NCBI GenBank assembly: GCA_035935465.1
Contig: DASYXA010000089.1
Coordinates: 31,591 to 95,590, forward strand
Direction: 5' to 3'
DNA length: 64,000 nucleotides
Source: UBA4735 sp035935465
Lineage (GTDB): Bacteria; Chloroflexota; Limnocylindria; P2-11E
Shown here: positions 39,274 to 47,159 of the stretch, in pieces
Numbering within the stretch: the first letter of the stretch is position 1
Layout of the letters: every line of letters starts with the position of its first letter
The notes under the pieces: model-generated
The model's input: the letters and a program-made list of their open reading frames with translations, nothing else
Told to the model about the DNA's origin: nothing
The model's database searches: none
Translations under genes and position numbers: made by a program

Positions 39274-40298
39274 GCCTCGAGCGGGTCAAGACGGTCGTCG
39301 ACGCGGCGGCGGGCACGCTGTTCACCGCGTGCGTCGTGCGCATCGAGCGCGCCGGCGGCGCCGAGACGTATGCGGCCGGCACGCTGTGCCCGGATCCGGA
39401 CGCGCCACCCGACGCCCCGTGCACCGCGAGCGCGATCTTCGATCTCGCGTCGCTGACGAAGCTCGCGACGACCGCGCTGGTCCTCTCGTTCGTCCGCGAG
39501 CGCGCGCTCTCGCTCGAGACCCCGCTGCGAGCGCTCGTGCCCGACTTCCGCGGCGGCCGCAAGGACGAGGTCACGCTGCGGCATGTGCTCCTGCACACCG
39601 CGGGGCTCACGTGGTGGCTGCCCCTCTGGGCGGAGAGCCACTCGATCGAGGAGGCCGTCTGGCGCGCGGCCCAGGAGCCGCTCGCGCAGGATCTCGGCAC
39701 GTATGTCTACAGCGACCTCGGGTACATCATGCTGACCGGCGGCCTCGCGACCGTGGGCGGCGGCGGATTCGACGCCCTCGTCGCCGAGCGTGTGATCGGC
39801 CCGGTCGAGGCAGCGACGCTGCGCTTCCCGCCCGAGGCGCCGACCGCCTGTGCCGCGACCGAGCTCGACCCATCGCTCGGGCGCGGCCGGATCCGCGGCA
39901 CGGTACACGACGAGAATGCCCATGCCATGGGCGGCATCGCCGGCCACGCCGGCCTGTTCGGCACGGCGGCGGACGTCGCGGCGCTCGCGCGGATCTTCCG
40001 CGACGGCGCCGTCATCGGCAACGACCTCGCGGCGCTCGCCCGCACGGAGCACGCGAAGGGCGACAACGTCCGTCGCGGCCTCGGCCTGGCGCTCCGCGCG
40101 CCGGTCGGCCCGCTGACGAGCGAGCGCTGGAGTCGCGAGAGCTACGGCCACACCGGCTTCACCGGCACATCGCTCTGGATCGATCCCGTGAACGACCTCA
40201 CCGTCGTGCTCCTGACGAACCGCGTGTACTTCGGCCGCGCGAACGACGACGCGATGTACCGCTTCCGCATCGCGGTGCACGAGGCGGCGGCCTCGTGA
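39270..40298 (+). CDS. Serine hydrolase, beta-lactamase/class C (AmpH/EstB-like) family
   Basis: 342 residues with the SxxK nucleophile in IFDLASLTKLATT, the YxN-like motif YSDLGYIML and the KTG-equivalent GHTGFTGTSL. No signal peptide is visible. Relatives are D,D-peptidases, esterases or the YbbE-like proteins found next to murQ. CTG 39270, overlapping the previous stop as CTGA, is the only usable start. In this island it could trim peptide from muropeptides; the substrate is unproven. Confidence 0.87.
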   Translation: MSLERVKTVVDAAAGTLFTACVVRIERAGGAETYAAGTLCPDPDAPPDAPCTASAIFDLASLTKLATTALVLSFVRERALSLETPLRALVPDFRGGRKDEVTLRHVLLHTAGLTWWLPLWAESHSIEEAVWRAAQEPLAQDLGTYVYSDLGYIMLTGGLATVGGGGFDALVAERVIGPVEAATLRFPPEAPTACAATELDPSLGRGRIRGTVHDENAHAMGGIAGHAGLFGTAADVAALARIFRDGAVIGNDLAALARTEHAKGDNVRRGLGLALRAPVGPLTSERWSRESYGHTGFTGTSLWIDPVNDLTVVLLTNRVYFGRANDDAMYRFRIAVHEAAAS

Positions 40299-41383
40299 TC
40301 GCGATCGGGATCATGTCCGGCACCTCGGCCGACGGGATCGACGCGGCCGCGGTCGAGATCGGCGAGGGCGCGCGACCGACGGTCACGCTCCTCGCGCACG
40401 CCGCGCGGGACCACCCCGACAGCCTGCGCTACCGGATCCTCGCCGCGGGGTCCGGCGCCCCACTGCCGGCGCACGACATCGCGGTCCTGCGGGCCGAGCT
40501 CGGCGACGCGTACGCGGCGATCGCGCGCGAGATCGTGACCGCGATCGGACGGCGGCCGGCCTGCGTCGCCGTTCACGGCCAGACGATCGCCCACTACCCG
40601 GCCGAGCACGCGACCCTCCAGATCGGCGACGCGTCGCGCGCCGCGCTCGCACTCGGCGTACCGGCCATCGACGACTTCCGCAGTGCCGACGTCGCGCTCG
40701 GCGGCCAGGGCGCGCCGCTCGTACCGTTCGCCGACCACCTGCTGTTCGCGCCGCTCGCCCCGGTCGCGGTGCTCAACCTCGGCGGCATCGCGAACGTCAC
40801 GCTCATCCCGACCGAGCGCGCGGAGGACGTGACCGCGTTCGACACCGGGCCGGGGAACATGATCATCGACCAGCTCGCGCGCAGGGGCGGCAACGAGCTC
40901 GATCGCGACGGCGCGGCGGCCGCACGCGGGCGCGTGCACGGCGCGGCACTCACGAACGCGCTCGCGCATCCGTACTTCGCACGACGTGCGCCGAAGTCCA
41001 CCGGCCGCGAGGAGTTCGGTGCGCCGTTCGCGAAGCAGCTCCTCTCGGACGTGCAGGCAGCCGGCGGATCCCTCGACGACGCGATCGCGACCGCGACCGC
41101 GCTCAGCGTCGAGAGCGTCGCACGCGCGCTCGACGGTGGGGAGTGGCGCGAGCTCATCGTCGCCGGCGGCGGAGCCCGCAACGCGACGCTCGTCGCGCGG
41201 CTGCGGGAGCGCACGAAGCTCGCGATCCGGACGACCGACGAGCTCGGGATCCCGGCCGAGGCGCGCGAGGCGGTCGCATTCGCGATCCTCGGCGCCTACC
41301 GCCTGCGCGGCGAGCCGAACACTCTGCCGCGGTGCACCGGCGCAGCGCGCGCGGTCTCGGCAGGCGCCATCCATCACCCGTGA
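40295..41383 (+). CDS. anmK: Anhydro-N-acetylmuramic acid kinase
   Basis: 362 residues. ATP-dependent ring opening and phosphorylation of 1,6-anhydro-MurNAc to MurNAc-6-phosphate. The ASKHA fold shows IGIMSGTSADGIDAA, VAVHGQTIAHYP, LNLGGIANVT, AFDTGPGNMIID and VAGGGARNATL. It starts at GTG 40295, overlapping the previous stop. Its product is the substrate of MurQ encoded 1 kb downstream. Confidence 0.95.
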   Translation: MIAIGIMSGTSADGIDAAAVEIGEGARPTVTLLAHAARDHPDSLRYRILAAGSGAPLPAHDIAVLRAELGDAYAAIAREIVTAIGRRPACVAVHGQTIAHYPAEHATLQIGDASRAALALGVPAIDDFRSADVALGGQGAPLVPFADHLLFAPLAPVAVLNLGGIANVTLIPTERAEDVTAFDTGPGNMIIDQLARRGGNELDRDGAAAARGRVHGAALTNALAHPYFARRAPKSTGREEFGAPFAKQLLSDVQAAGGSLDDAIATATALSVESVARALDGGEWRELIVAGGGARNATLVARLRERTKLAIRTTDELGIPAEAREAVAFAILGAYRLRGEPNTLPRCTGAARAVSAGAIHHP

Positions 41384-41389
41384 CGCCGC

Positions 41390-41395
41390 CATACT
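41390..41395 (+). promoter_or_regulatory. Internal leaderless-type -10 (CATACT)
   Basis: CATACT, then 7 nt, then GTG 41403. It could give separate expression of the kinase-murQ half of the island. Confidence 0.35.
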
Positions 41396-41402
41396 CCCGG
41401 TG

Positions 41403-42311
41403 GTGAACGACCTCGTCGTCGGGATGGATGCCGGCGGGACGAAGACCCGCGCGTTCGCGCTGACCCGCGGCGGCGAGATCGTCGGCCGCGGCGCCGGCGG
41501 CGGCGCGAACCTGCTCTCGTCCCCCGACCCGCAGGGCTCCATCGCCGCGGCGCTCCGCGAAGCGCTCGCGGGACGGATCCCCGACGCGGTCGTGCTCTCG
41601 TGCGCCGGCGGCGAGCGGGAGGCCGATCGCGCGAAGGGCCGGGCGATCCTGGCCGCCCTCCTCGGGCCGGACGTCTCGGTCGAGGTGACGCACGACGCCA
41701 AGGCCGCGCTGTACGCGGGCAACCCCGCGGGCTGCGGCGTCGTTCTCATCAGCGGCACCGGCTCGATCGCGTATGGCCGCAACGATCAGGGCGCCGAGGC
41801 GCGCTGCGGCGGCTGGGGCTATCTCGTCGGCGACGAGGGCTCGGCCGTGTGGATCGGGCAGGAGGGCCTGCGCGCCGCGTCCTACGACCACGACCGGCGC
41901 GGATCGCCGACCCGGATCACGCGGCACCTGTTCGACGATCTCGGCGTCGCCGACTTCAACGGCCTGCTGCCGCTGTTGTACGGCAAGCCGCACCCATCAC
42001 CGGCGATCCTCGCCGCGACGCGCGCGGTCGCGCGGGCGTTCGCGGAGGACGACGCGATCGCGGTGAACGTCGTCCAGCGCGGCGCGCGATCGCTCGCGGA
42101 CATGGCGAAGACCGTCGCCCAGGAGCTCGGGTTGGGCGGCGGCCCGGTGTACCTCGCCGGCGGCGCGTTCGAGAACGTGCGACCGCTCGAGAAGGCCGTG
42201 CGCCTGGAACTCCTCTCCGCGCTCCCGCGCGCCGCGGTCGAGCCCGTCGGCGAGGAGCCGGCGATGGGCGCCGCGCGGCTCGCGGCGACGCTCGCCTGGG
42301 GCGCCCGGTGA
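41403..42311 (+). CDS. N-acetylglucosamine kinase (BadF/BadG/BcrA/BcrD ATPase family)
   Basis: 302 residues with phosphate-1 GMDAGGTKTRAFAL, phosphate-2 VVLISGTGSIAYGRN, the GGWGYLVGDEGSAVWIG segment characteristic of GlcNAc kinases, and adenosine motif VYLAGGAFENV. It should phosphorylate GlcNAc freed by the two GH3 enzymes to GlcNAc-6-P. It overlaps murQ by 4 nt. MurNAc kinase activity is an alternative. Confidence 0.9.
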   Translation: MNDLVVGMDAGGTKTRAFALTRGGEIVGRGAGGGANLLSSPDPQGSIAAALREALAGRIPDAVVLSCAGGEREADRAKGRAILAALLGPDVSVEVTHDAKAALYAGNPAGCGVVLISGTGSIAYGRNDQGAEARCGGWGYLVGDEGSAVWIGQEGLRAASYDHDRRGSPTRITRHLFDDLGVADFNGLLPLLYGKPHPSPAILAATRAVARAFAEDDAIAVNVVQRGARSLADMAKTVAQELGLGGGPVYLAGGAFENVRPLEKAVRLELLSALPRAAVEPVGEEPAMGAARLAATLAWGAR

Positions 42312-43117
42312 CGGAGCTGCCCCGCACCGAGCGCCGGAACCCGAAGGCCGCCGGTCTCGCGACGATGTCGACGCTCGACATCGTGACATTGATGAACGCG
42401 GAGGAGGCCACCGTCACGGCGGCCGTGCGCGCCGCGCTGCCGGACATCGCGCGCGCGGCGGACGCGATCGCCGCGGCGTTCGACCGCGGCGGCCGGCTGC
42501 GCTACGTCGGCGCGGGAACGAGCGGGCGGCTCGGCGTCCTCGACGCGAGCGAGGCGCCCCCGACGTTCGGCGTCGAGCCCGATCTCGTGCACGGCGTGAT
42601 CGCCGGCGGCGATGGCGCGCTCCGGACATCGCTCGAAGGCGCGGAGGACGACCCGCTCGCGGGCGAGCGCGAGATCGTGCGCGTCGCGCGGCCGGGCGAC
42701 GTCGTGGTCGGCCTGTCGGCGAGCGGATCCGCGCGCTATGTGGTCGCCGCGATCCAGGCCGCGCGGGCGCTCGGCGCGATCACCGCCGGGGTGACCTGCG
42801 TGCCCGGCTCGCCGCTCGCGGACGCGGTCGAGCTCCCGATCGTCGTCGATGTCGGTCCCGAGATCCTCGCTGGCTCGAGCCGCCTCAAGGCCGGCAGCGC
42901 GACGAAGCTCGTGCTCAACATGCTGTCCACCGCCGCCATGATCCGGAGCGGGCGCACGAAGGGCGACCTCATGGTCGACCTCAAGCCGACGAACGCGAAG
43001 CTCAGGTCCCGCGCGATCCGCATGGTGCGCGACGAGCTTGGGATCGACGAGGACGCGGCCAGGACGCGGCTCGAGGCGAGCGGCTGGAGCGTGCGGCGCG
43101 CCATCGACGCGCGATGA
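42308..43117 (+). CDS. murQ: N-acetylmuramic acid 6-phosphate etherase
   Basis: 269 residues of the SIS-fold etherase that splits MurNAc-6-P into GlcNAc-6-P and D-lactate. The N-terminus TERRNPKAAGLATMSTLDIV, the sugar-phosphate loop YVGAGTSGRLGVLDASEAPPTF, VVGLSASGSARYV and KAGSATKLVLNMLSTAAMI are diagnostic. It is slightly shorter than the usual ~300 residues at the C-terminus. It overlaps both neighbours by 4 nt. Confidence 0.95.
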   Translation: MTELPRTERRNPKAAGLATMSTLDIVTLMNAEEATVTAAVRAALPDIARAADAIAAAFDRGGRLRYVGAGTSGRLGVLDASEAPPTFGVEPDLVHGVIAGGDGALRTSLEGAEDDPLAGEREIVRVARPGDVVVGLSASGSARYVVAAIQAARALGAITAGVTCVPGSPLADAVELPIVVDVGPEILAGSSRLKAGSATKLVLNMLSTAAMIRSGRTKGDLMVDLKPTNAKLRSRAIRMVRDELGIDEDAARTRLEASGWSVRRAIDAR

Positions 43118-43878
43118 AGCGGCTCATCGTCAACGCGGACGACTTCGGCCGCGCCCGCGGTGTGAATCTCGGCGTCCTGCGCGCCCACCGCGACGGCATC
43201 GTCACCGCGACGACCCTCATGGTGAGCGCGCCGGCGGCCGCTGACGCCGGACGCATCGCGCGCGAGGTGCCGTCGCTCGACGTCGGCGTCCACCTCACGC
43301 TCACCTACGCGCGCCCGGTCTCCGATCCCGCGACGATCCGATCGCTGGTCGAGCGCGATGGGTCGTTCCCGCGCGTGCCCGGCGCGTTCCTCCACACCGG
43401 ACGCGCCGACCGCGAGGACGCGCTGCGCGAGTTCCGCGCCCAGCTCGCGACGGCGCGCGAGCTCATCGGCCGCGAGCCCACCCACCTCGATTCGCATCAC
43501 TGGCTGCACGACGAGCCCGCGCTCGAATGGGCGATCGCGGCGCTGGCGACCGAGACCGGCGCCGCCGTGCGGCCGCACGACGACGCGCAGCGCGGCCGGC
43601 TGCGGGCCGCCGGGATCCCGACCGTGGACGCGTACCGCCGGGACTTCCAGCACGAGGGTCACGTCGACCTCGCGACGCTCGCGTGGATCCTCGCGGAGAT
43701 CGGCGAGGGCGTCACCGAGCTCGGGTGCCACCCCGGCGAGCCCGATCCGGAGCTCGCGGCGACCTCCACCTACGCGTCGCCGCGCTCGGACGAGCTCGCG
43801 ACGCTCACCGACCCGCGCGCGAAAGCCGCGGTCCACCGCAACGGCATCACCCTGGCGAATTACGCGGTGCTCCGATGA
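43114..43878 (+). CDS. ChbG/YdjC family carbohydrate deacetylase
   Basis: 254 residues beginning KRLIVNADDFGRARGVN, the metal-binding motif of the family, with THLDSHHWLHDEPAL and TELGCHPGEPDPEL containing further histidine ligands. These enzymes remove acetyl groups from chitooligosaccharides such as chitobiose. In this island it would act on GlcNAc-containing fragments. ATGA overlap with murQ and with the next gene. Confidence 0.93.
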   Translation: MKRLIVNADDFGRARGVNLGVLRAHRDGIVTATTLMVSAPAAADAGRIAREVPSLDVGVHLTLTYARPVSDPATIRSLVERDGSFPRVPGAFLHTGRADREDALREFRAQLATARELIGREPTHLDSHHWLHDEPALEWAIAALATETGAAVRPHDDAQRGRLRAAGIPTVDAYRRDFQHEGHVDLATLAWILAEIGEGVTELGCHPGEPDPELAATSTYASPRSDELATLTDPRAKAAVHRNGITLANYAVLR

Positions 43879-44879
43879 CCGGCGACGGCGCCGGCGGCCC
43901 CTTCCAGAGCGCCCTCTGGGTCGTCCGCGACCGCATCACCTCGAAGGCGGCGATCGACGACCTGCTCGCCGACAGCGTCGGCTGGAACGTGCGCGATCTC
44001 GTGGTCCAGGTGCGCGGCCGCGGTGACGCGTACTACGCGAGCACGCTCGAGCCGCGCGCCGAGGCCCTGGACGGGAGCGCCCGCGGCTCGGCTGAAATGG
44101 ACTTCGACCCGCTCGCCCATCTCGCGCGCGGCGCGGCGGCCGTCGGCGTACGGATCCACGCCTGGGCGAACGGGACGTTCGTCTGGTCGAGCCCGAGCGG
44201 CGGGCTGCCGCGGTCGCCGGCCCACCTCGTGAAGGCCCATCCCGAGTGGCTGCTCCGCCCGGACGGCGTGACGTACCTCGACCCGGTCGGCGGGAGCGAC
44301 TGGGAGGGTATCTACATCGATCCGACCAGCGCCGCGGCACGCGCCCACACGGTCGGCGTCTTCGAGGACATCGTCCGGCGCTACCCGGTGGAGGGCTTCC
44401 ACCACGACTACATCCGCTACCCCCAGGTGACGTACGCGCGGTCACCGGAGGACCACGGCGCGATCACGACGATCGTCCGCGAGACGGCTGCGCGCGTCCG
44501 CGCGGCACGGCCGGGCATCGTGATCTCGGCGGCGGTGTTCCCCGATCCAGCGGTCGCGCGGGAGCGCGTCCTCCAACGCTGGCCGGAGTGGGCCGCGGAG
44601 GAGCTGATCGATCTCGTCTGCCCGATGGCGTACCGGACCGATACCGCCGAGGTGGGGCGGCTCCTTCGCGCGGCGCGCGCGGCCGCGCCGGCGACGCGGA
44701 TGTGGGGTGGACTGATGGCGTACGCGCACGAACGGGAACGGATGCGCGATCAGGTGCGGGCCGCGCGCGACGCGGGATGCGACGGCGCCATCGTGTTCGC
44801 CTACGACCCCCAGATGCGCGACGTCATCGACGCGTTCGCCGCGGAATGCGGGCGCGCCGGCTCGCGATCGGATCGGTAG
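43875..44879 (+). CDS. GHL10-type glycoside hydrolase (DUF187-like)
   Basis: 334 residues of a TIM-barrel glycoside-hydrolase-like family: SALWVVRDRI, GVRIHAWANGTFVW, EGIYIDPTSAAARAHTVGVFEDIVRRYPVEGFHHDYIRYP and IDLVCPMAYRTD. Homologues are usually secreted, but no signal peptide is visible. The DYIRYP loop carries the likely acidic catalytic residues. It ends the run of overlapping plus-strand genes; a cell-wall glycan substrate fits the context. Confidence 0.87.
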   Translation: MTGDGAGGPFQSALWVVRDRITSKAAIDDLLADSVGWNVRDLVVQVRGRGDAYYASTLEPRAEALDGSARGSAEMDFDPLAHLARGAAAVGVRIHAWANGTFVWSSPSGGLPRSPAHLVKAHPEWLLRPDGVTYLDPVGGSDWEGIYIDPTSAAARAHTVGVFEDIVRRYPVEGFHHDYIRYPQVTYARSPEDHGAITTIVRETAARVRAARPGIVISAAVFPDPAVARERVLQRWPEWAAEELIDLVCPMAYRTDTAEVGRLLRAARAAAPATRMWGGLMAYAHERERMRDQVRAARDAGCDGAIVFAYDPQMRDVIDAFAAECGRAGSRSDR

Positions 44880-44902
44880 CGACCCGGGCGTTATCCACAG
44901 TA

Positions 44903-44923
44903 CGTTCGTCCTATGTACGACCG
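44903..44923 (+). promoter_or_regulatory. Near-perfect inverted repeat upstream of the XRE gene
   Basis: CGTTCGT-N7-ACGACCG (6 of 7 pairs) lies around the expected -35 of the TACCAT promoter, as expected for an autoregulatory operator. GTACG also occurs twice here. Confidence 0.45.
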
Positions 44924-44938
44924 CCACGCTCCGCCCGA

Positions 44939-44944
44939 TACCAT
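44939..44944 (+). promoter_or_regulatory. Leaderless-type -10 (TACCAT) of the XRE gene
   Basis: TACCAT, then 6 nt, then GTG 44951. Confidence 0.5.
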
Positions 44945-44950
44945 CTACGG

Positions 44951-45427
44951 GTGCGGGACTCGCTGAAGGACCTGACCGGGGCGGCGCAGCAGCTGCCGCC
45001 CGATCCGCTCGCCAGCGCCGTCGCGCGATCGGTGAGCGATCTCCGTCACTCCGCCGGACTGTCGGAGCGCGCCGCGGCGCGCAAGCTCGGCACCTCGCAG
45101 ACCCAGCTCCGGCGCATGGAAGATCCGCGCTACCTGCCGTCGCTCCGATCGCTCGCGCGGCTCGCGACGGTCTACGGCTACGAGCTGAAGGTGGACTTCT
45201 TCCAAAAAGGCGTGGCCGCTCCGGTCGACAGGGGCTCGCGCGGCGCCGGCCTGAAGAAGGCCGCGGCCGCGCGCACGAAGGATCCGGCAGTTCGGGTCAA
45301 GCCCGCGCCGCGAAGGCCCGCTAGCGGGTCCGGGTCACCTTCGAAAGCCCGCGCGGGCGCTCCACGTCGCGGCCGCGCCGCCGCGCGAGCGAGAGCGCGA
45401 CGAGCTGCGCCGACACGGCGAAGCTGA
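44951..45427 (+). CDS. XRE-type DNA-binding protein with basic tail
   Basis: 158 residues. An HTH of the XRE type spans residues ~25-80 (SVSDLRHSAGLSERAAARKLGTSQTQLRRMEDPRYLPSLRSLARLATVYGYELKVDF). The C-terminal ~75 residues are Lys/Arg/Ala-rich and end RAAARARARRAAPTRRS, a nucleoid-protein-like tail. The last 107 nt are antisense to the end of the SIS gene. It lies between the recycling island and the SIS gene and may regulate them; no effector domain is present. Confidence 0.8.
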   Translation: MRDSLKDLTGAAQQLPPDPLASAVARSVSDLRHSAGLSERAAARKLGTSQTQLRRMEDPRYLPSLRSLARLATVYGYELKVDFFQKGVAAPVDRGSRGAGLKKAAAARTKDPAVRVKPAPRRPASGSGSPSKARAGAPRRGRAAARARARRAAPTRRS

Positions 45428-46352
45428 TCGGAGTCAGCGCCTCCGAGAGCGGGGCGCGCAGCAGCACGGCGTCGTCCGCGAGCTCGGCCAACCGCACGTC
45501 ATTCGTCACCGCGTAGATCCTCGCGCCCCTGGCCCGAAGGGTCCGTGACAGCGCCCGCGCCTCGGACTGCGCCGCGCCGCGCGCGCTGAACAGGAGCACC
45601 GGGACGCCCGCCTCGAGCAGCGAGATCGGCCCGTGCGCGAAGTCGGCGCTCGAGTACGGCTCGGCCCAGACCTGCGCGAGCTCCTTGATCTTCAGCGCGG
45701 CCTCGAGCGCGGTCGCGTACTCGTAGCCGCGGCCGAGGACGACGATCGCGCGGGTGCGCGCGATCTTCCGCGCGATGCGATCGGCGTCGCGCTCCCCGGC
45801 TTCGGCCTCGATCACGCTCTCGCCGAGCCCCGCGAGCGACAGCGCGCTCCGGCCGCGGGACTCGGCGGCGTTGGCCGCGAGCAGGGCCAGCGCGACGCAG
45901 GTCGCGGTGTACGTCTTCGTCGCCGCGATCGAACGCTCGGGGCCGCACCGCAGGAGGAACGTCTCGGCGGCGGTCCGCGCGAGGAGCGAGCCGGCCCGAT
46001 TCGTGATCGCCACCGTCGGTGCCCGCGCTGAGCGCGCCTCGGCCAGGACGGCAGCCACGTCCGGGGCGGCGCCGGACTGGGAGATGCCGATGACCGCTCC
46101 CCGGGCGAAGCTCGGCGGGGTCCGGTAGCGGGTCACCAGCGAGGGGGCGGCGAGGGCCGTGACCAGGCCGGCGAGGCTCTCGAACAGGTATTTCCCGTAG
46201 GTGGCGGCGTTGTCCGACGAGCCGCGGGCGGCGATGGTCAGGTGCTCGGCGGCCGCCAGGGGCCGGGCGAGGGTCCGCGCTTCCGGCCAGCCGGCCTCGA
46301 GGAGGCGGGCGACGACCTTCGGCTGCTCGGCGATCTCGGAGCGGAGCGACAT
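45321..46352 (-). CDS. SIS-domain sugar isomerase/deaminase (GlmS isomerase-domain or AgaS/FrlB type)
   Basis: 343 residues with two SIS domains: the first has TIAARGSSDNAATYGKYLFE and GISQSGAAPDV, the second GRGYEYATALEAALKIKELAQVWAEPYSSADFAHGP. It ends with a PRGLSKVTRT tail as in GlmS. There is no glutaminase domain, so it most likely deaminates or isomerises an amino-sugar phosphate such as GlcN-6-P. ATG 46352 is 7 nt after TAGCCT. It converges on the XRE gene at the end of the island. Confidence 0.9.
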   Translation of the reverse strand: MSLRSEIAEQPKVVARLLEAGWPEARTLARPLAAAEHLTIAARGSSDNAATYGKYLFESLAGLVTALAAPSLVTRYRTPPSFARGAVIGISQSGAAPDVAAVLAEARSARAPTVAITNRAGSLLARTAAETFLLRCGPERSIAATKTYTATCVALALLAANAAESRGRSALSLAGLGESVIEAEAGERDADRIARKIARTRAIVVLGRGYEYATALEAALKIKELAQVWAEPYSSADFAHGPISLLEAGVPVLLFSARGAAQSEARALSRTLRARGARIYAVTNDVRLAELADDAVLLRAPLSEALTPISFAVSAQLVALSLARRRGRDVERPRGLSKVTRTR

Positions 46353-46359
46353 CGGCTGG

Positions 46360-46365
46360 AGGCTA
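46360..46365 (-). promoter_or_regulatory. Leaderless-type -10 (TAGCCT) for the SIS gene
   Basis: TAGCCT on the minus strand, then 7 nt, then ATG 46352. Confidence 0.6.
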
Positions 46366-46385
46366 ACCGCCGGCCCCTAGTACGA

Positions 46386-46466
46386 CTCTCCTACTTGTCG
46401 GCCGTGACCCGACGGACGAGCATCGCCCTCTCACCGCTCAGGGGCGGCGAAAAAGGAAGGGAACCC
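46386..46466 (+). promoter_or_regulatory. Leader element A upstream of the NERD-like gene
   Basis: The leader contains TACTTG, then CTTGTC (46394-46399) pairing with GACGAG (46415-46420) around TGACCCGACGG, a second hairpin CGCCC/GGGCG (46424-46446), then AAAAAGGAAGG before GTG 46467. Its first half matches the leader at 51783 in order and sequence. It may be a structured RNA or, since it is open in frame, an N-terminal extension read from a leaderless GTG at 46404. Confidence 0.45.
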
Positions 46467-47159
46467 GTGGCGATCCTTGCTTCCAGGACCTCCCGGCCGG
46501 TTCGCTGGCGGCGCGATCTGCGCGCCGCGTGCTTCTGGCTCGCTCTCGCGCTCGGTACGTCGGCGATCGCGCACGAGGCGGCGCCGCTCTTCTACCTCCT
46601 CGCGATCCCGCCGCTGGCCCTTGCGATCCGTGAAGGCGTGCGCGCGATCGCGACGCGTGACGGCGGCAAGCTCGCCGAGCGCGTCGCCGAGCAGCTCAGC
46701 ACCGCCCTCGGGCCCGAGTACGTCGTGCTCACCGAGTACGCGCCGCGCGGCGGCGGACCGGTCGTGCCGGTGATCGTCGTCGGACCAGGCGGCATCTCCG
46801 CAATCGAGCCGCTCGGCGAAGACGCGAAGTACGGCTGCTACAACGACGGCTGGCACCGCGTCGACGCCCAGAGCCTCCACCACCTCCCGGTCTCGCCGTC
46901 GCGCCGCGCGCGCGAGGACGCGTCGCGCGTGCGCAGCGATATCTCGGGAGGGGGCCACATCCGGACGCAGGTCGAGCCGTACGTGCTCATCGAGCGCGGT
47001 AGCGGCGAGGACTGCGCGAGCTCGACGGTTCCCGTGGTCTGCGGCGTCGATGCCCTCGCGGCCCGGCTCCGCTCTCGCGCATCGCGGTCGGAGGCGTCGG
47101 CGCGTCAGGTGCAGGCGGTGGCCGACGCGCTCACCCGGCCGCTGGCGGTCGCGGTCTAG
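46467..47159 (+). CDS. NERD-like membrane-associated protein with degenerate active site
   Basis: 230 residues from GTG 46467 (GGAAGG Shine-Dalgarno). Two hydrophobic segments (CFWLALALGTSAIA, LFYLLAIPPLALAI) precede GGKLAERVAEQLSTALGPEYVVLTEY, matching the start of nuclease-related (NERD) domains. The nuclease core normally reads (I)DxVVVxPxGVxxIExK; here it is VPVIVVGPGGISAIEPLG, with the aspartate and lysine missing. It is therefore probably not a nuclease. The 3' end overlaps the converging PIG-L gene by 29 nt. Confidence 0.65.
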   Translation: MAILASRTSRPVRWRRDLRAACFWLALALGTSAIAHEAAPLFYLLAIPPLALAIREGVRAIATRDGGKLAERVAEQLSTALGPEYVVLTEYAPRGGGPVVPVIVVGPGGISAIEPLGEDAKYGCYNDGWHRVDAQSLHHLPVSPSRRAREDASRVRSDISGGGHIRTQVEPYVLIERGSGEDCASSTVPVVCGVDALAARLRSRASRSEASARQVQAVADALTRPLAVAV

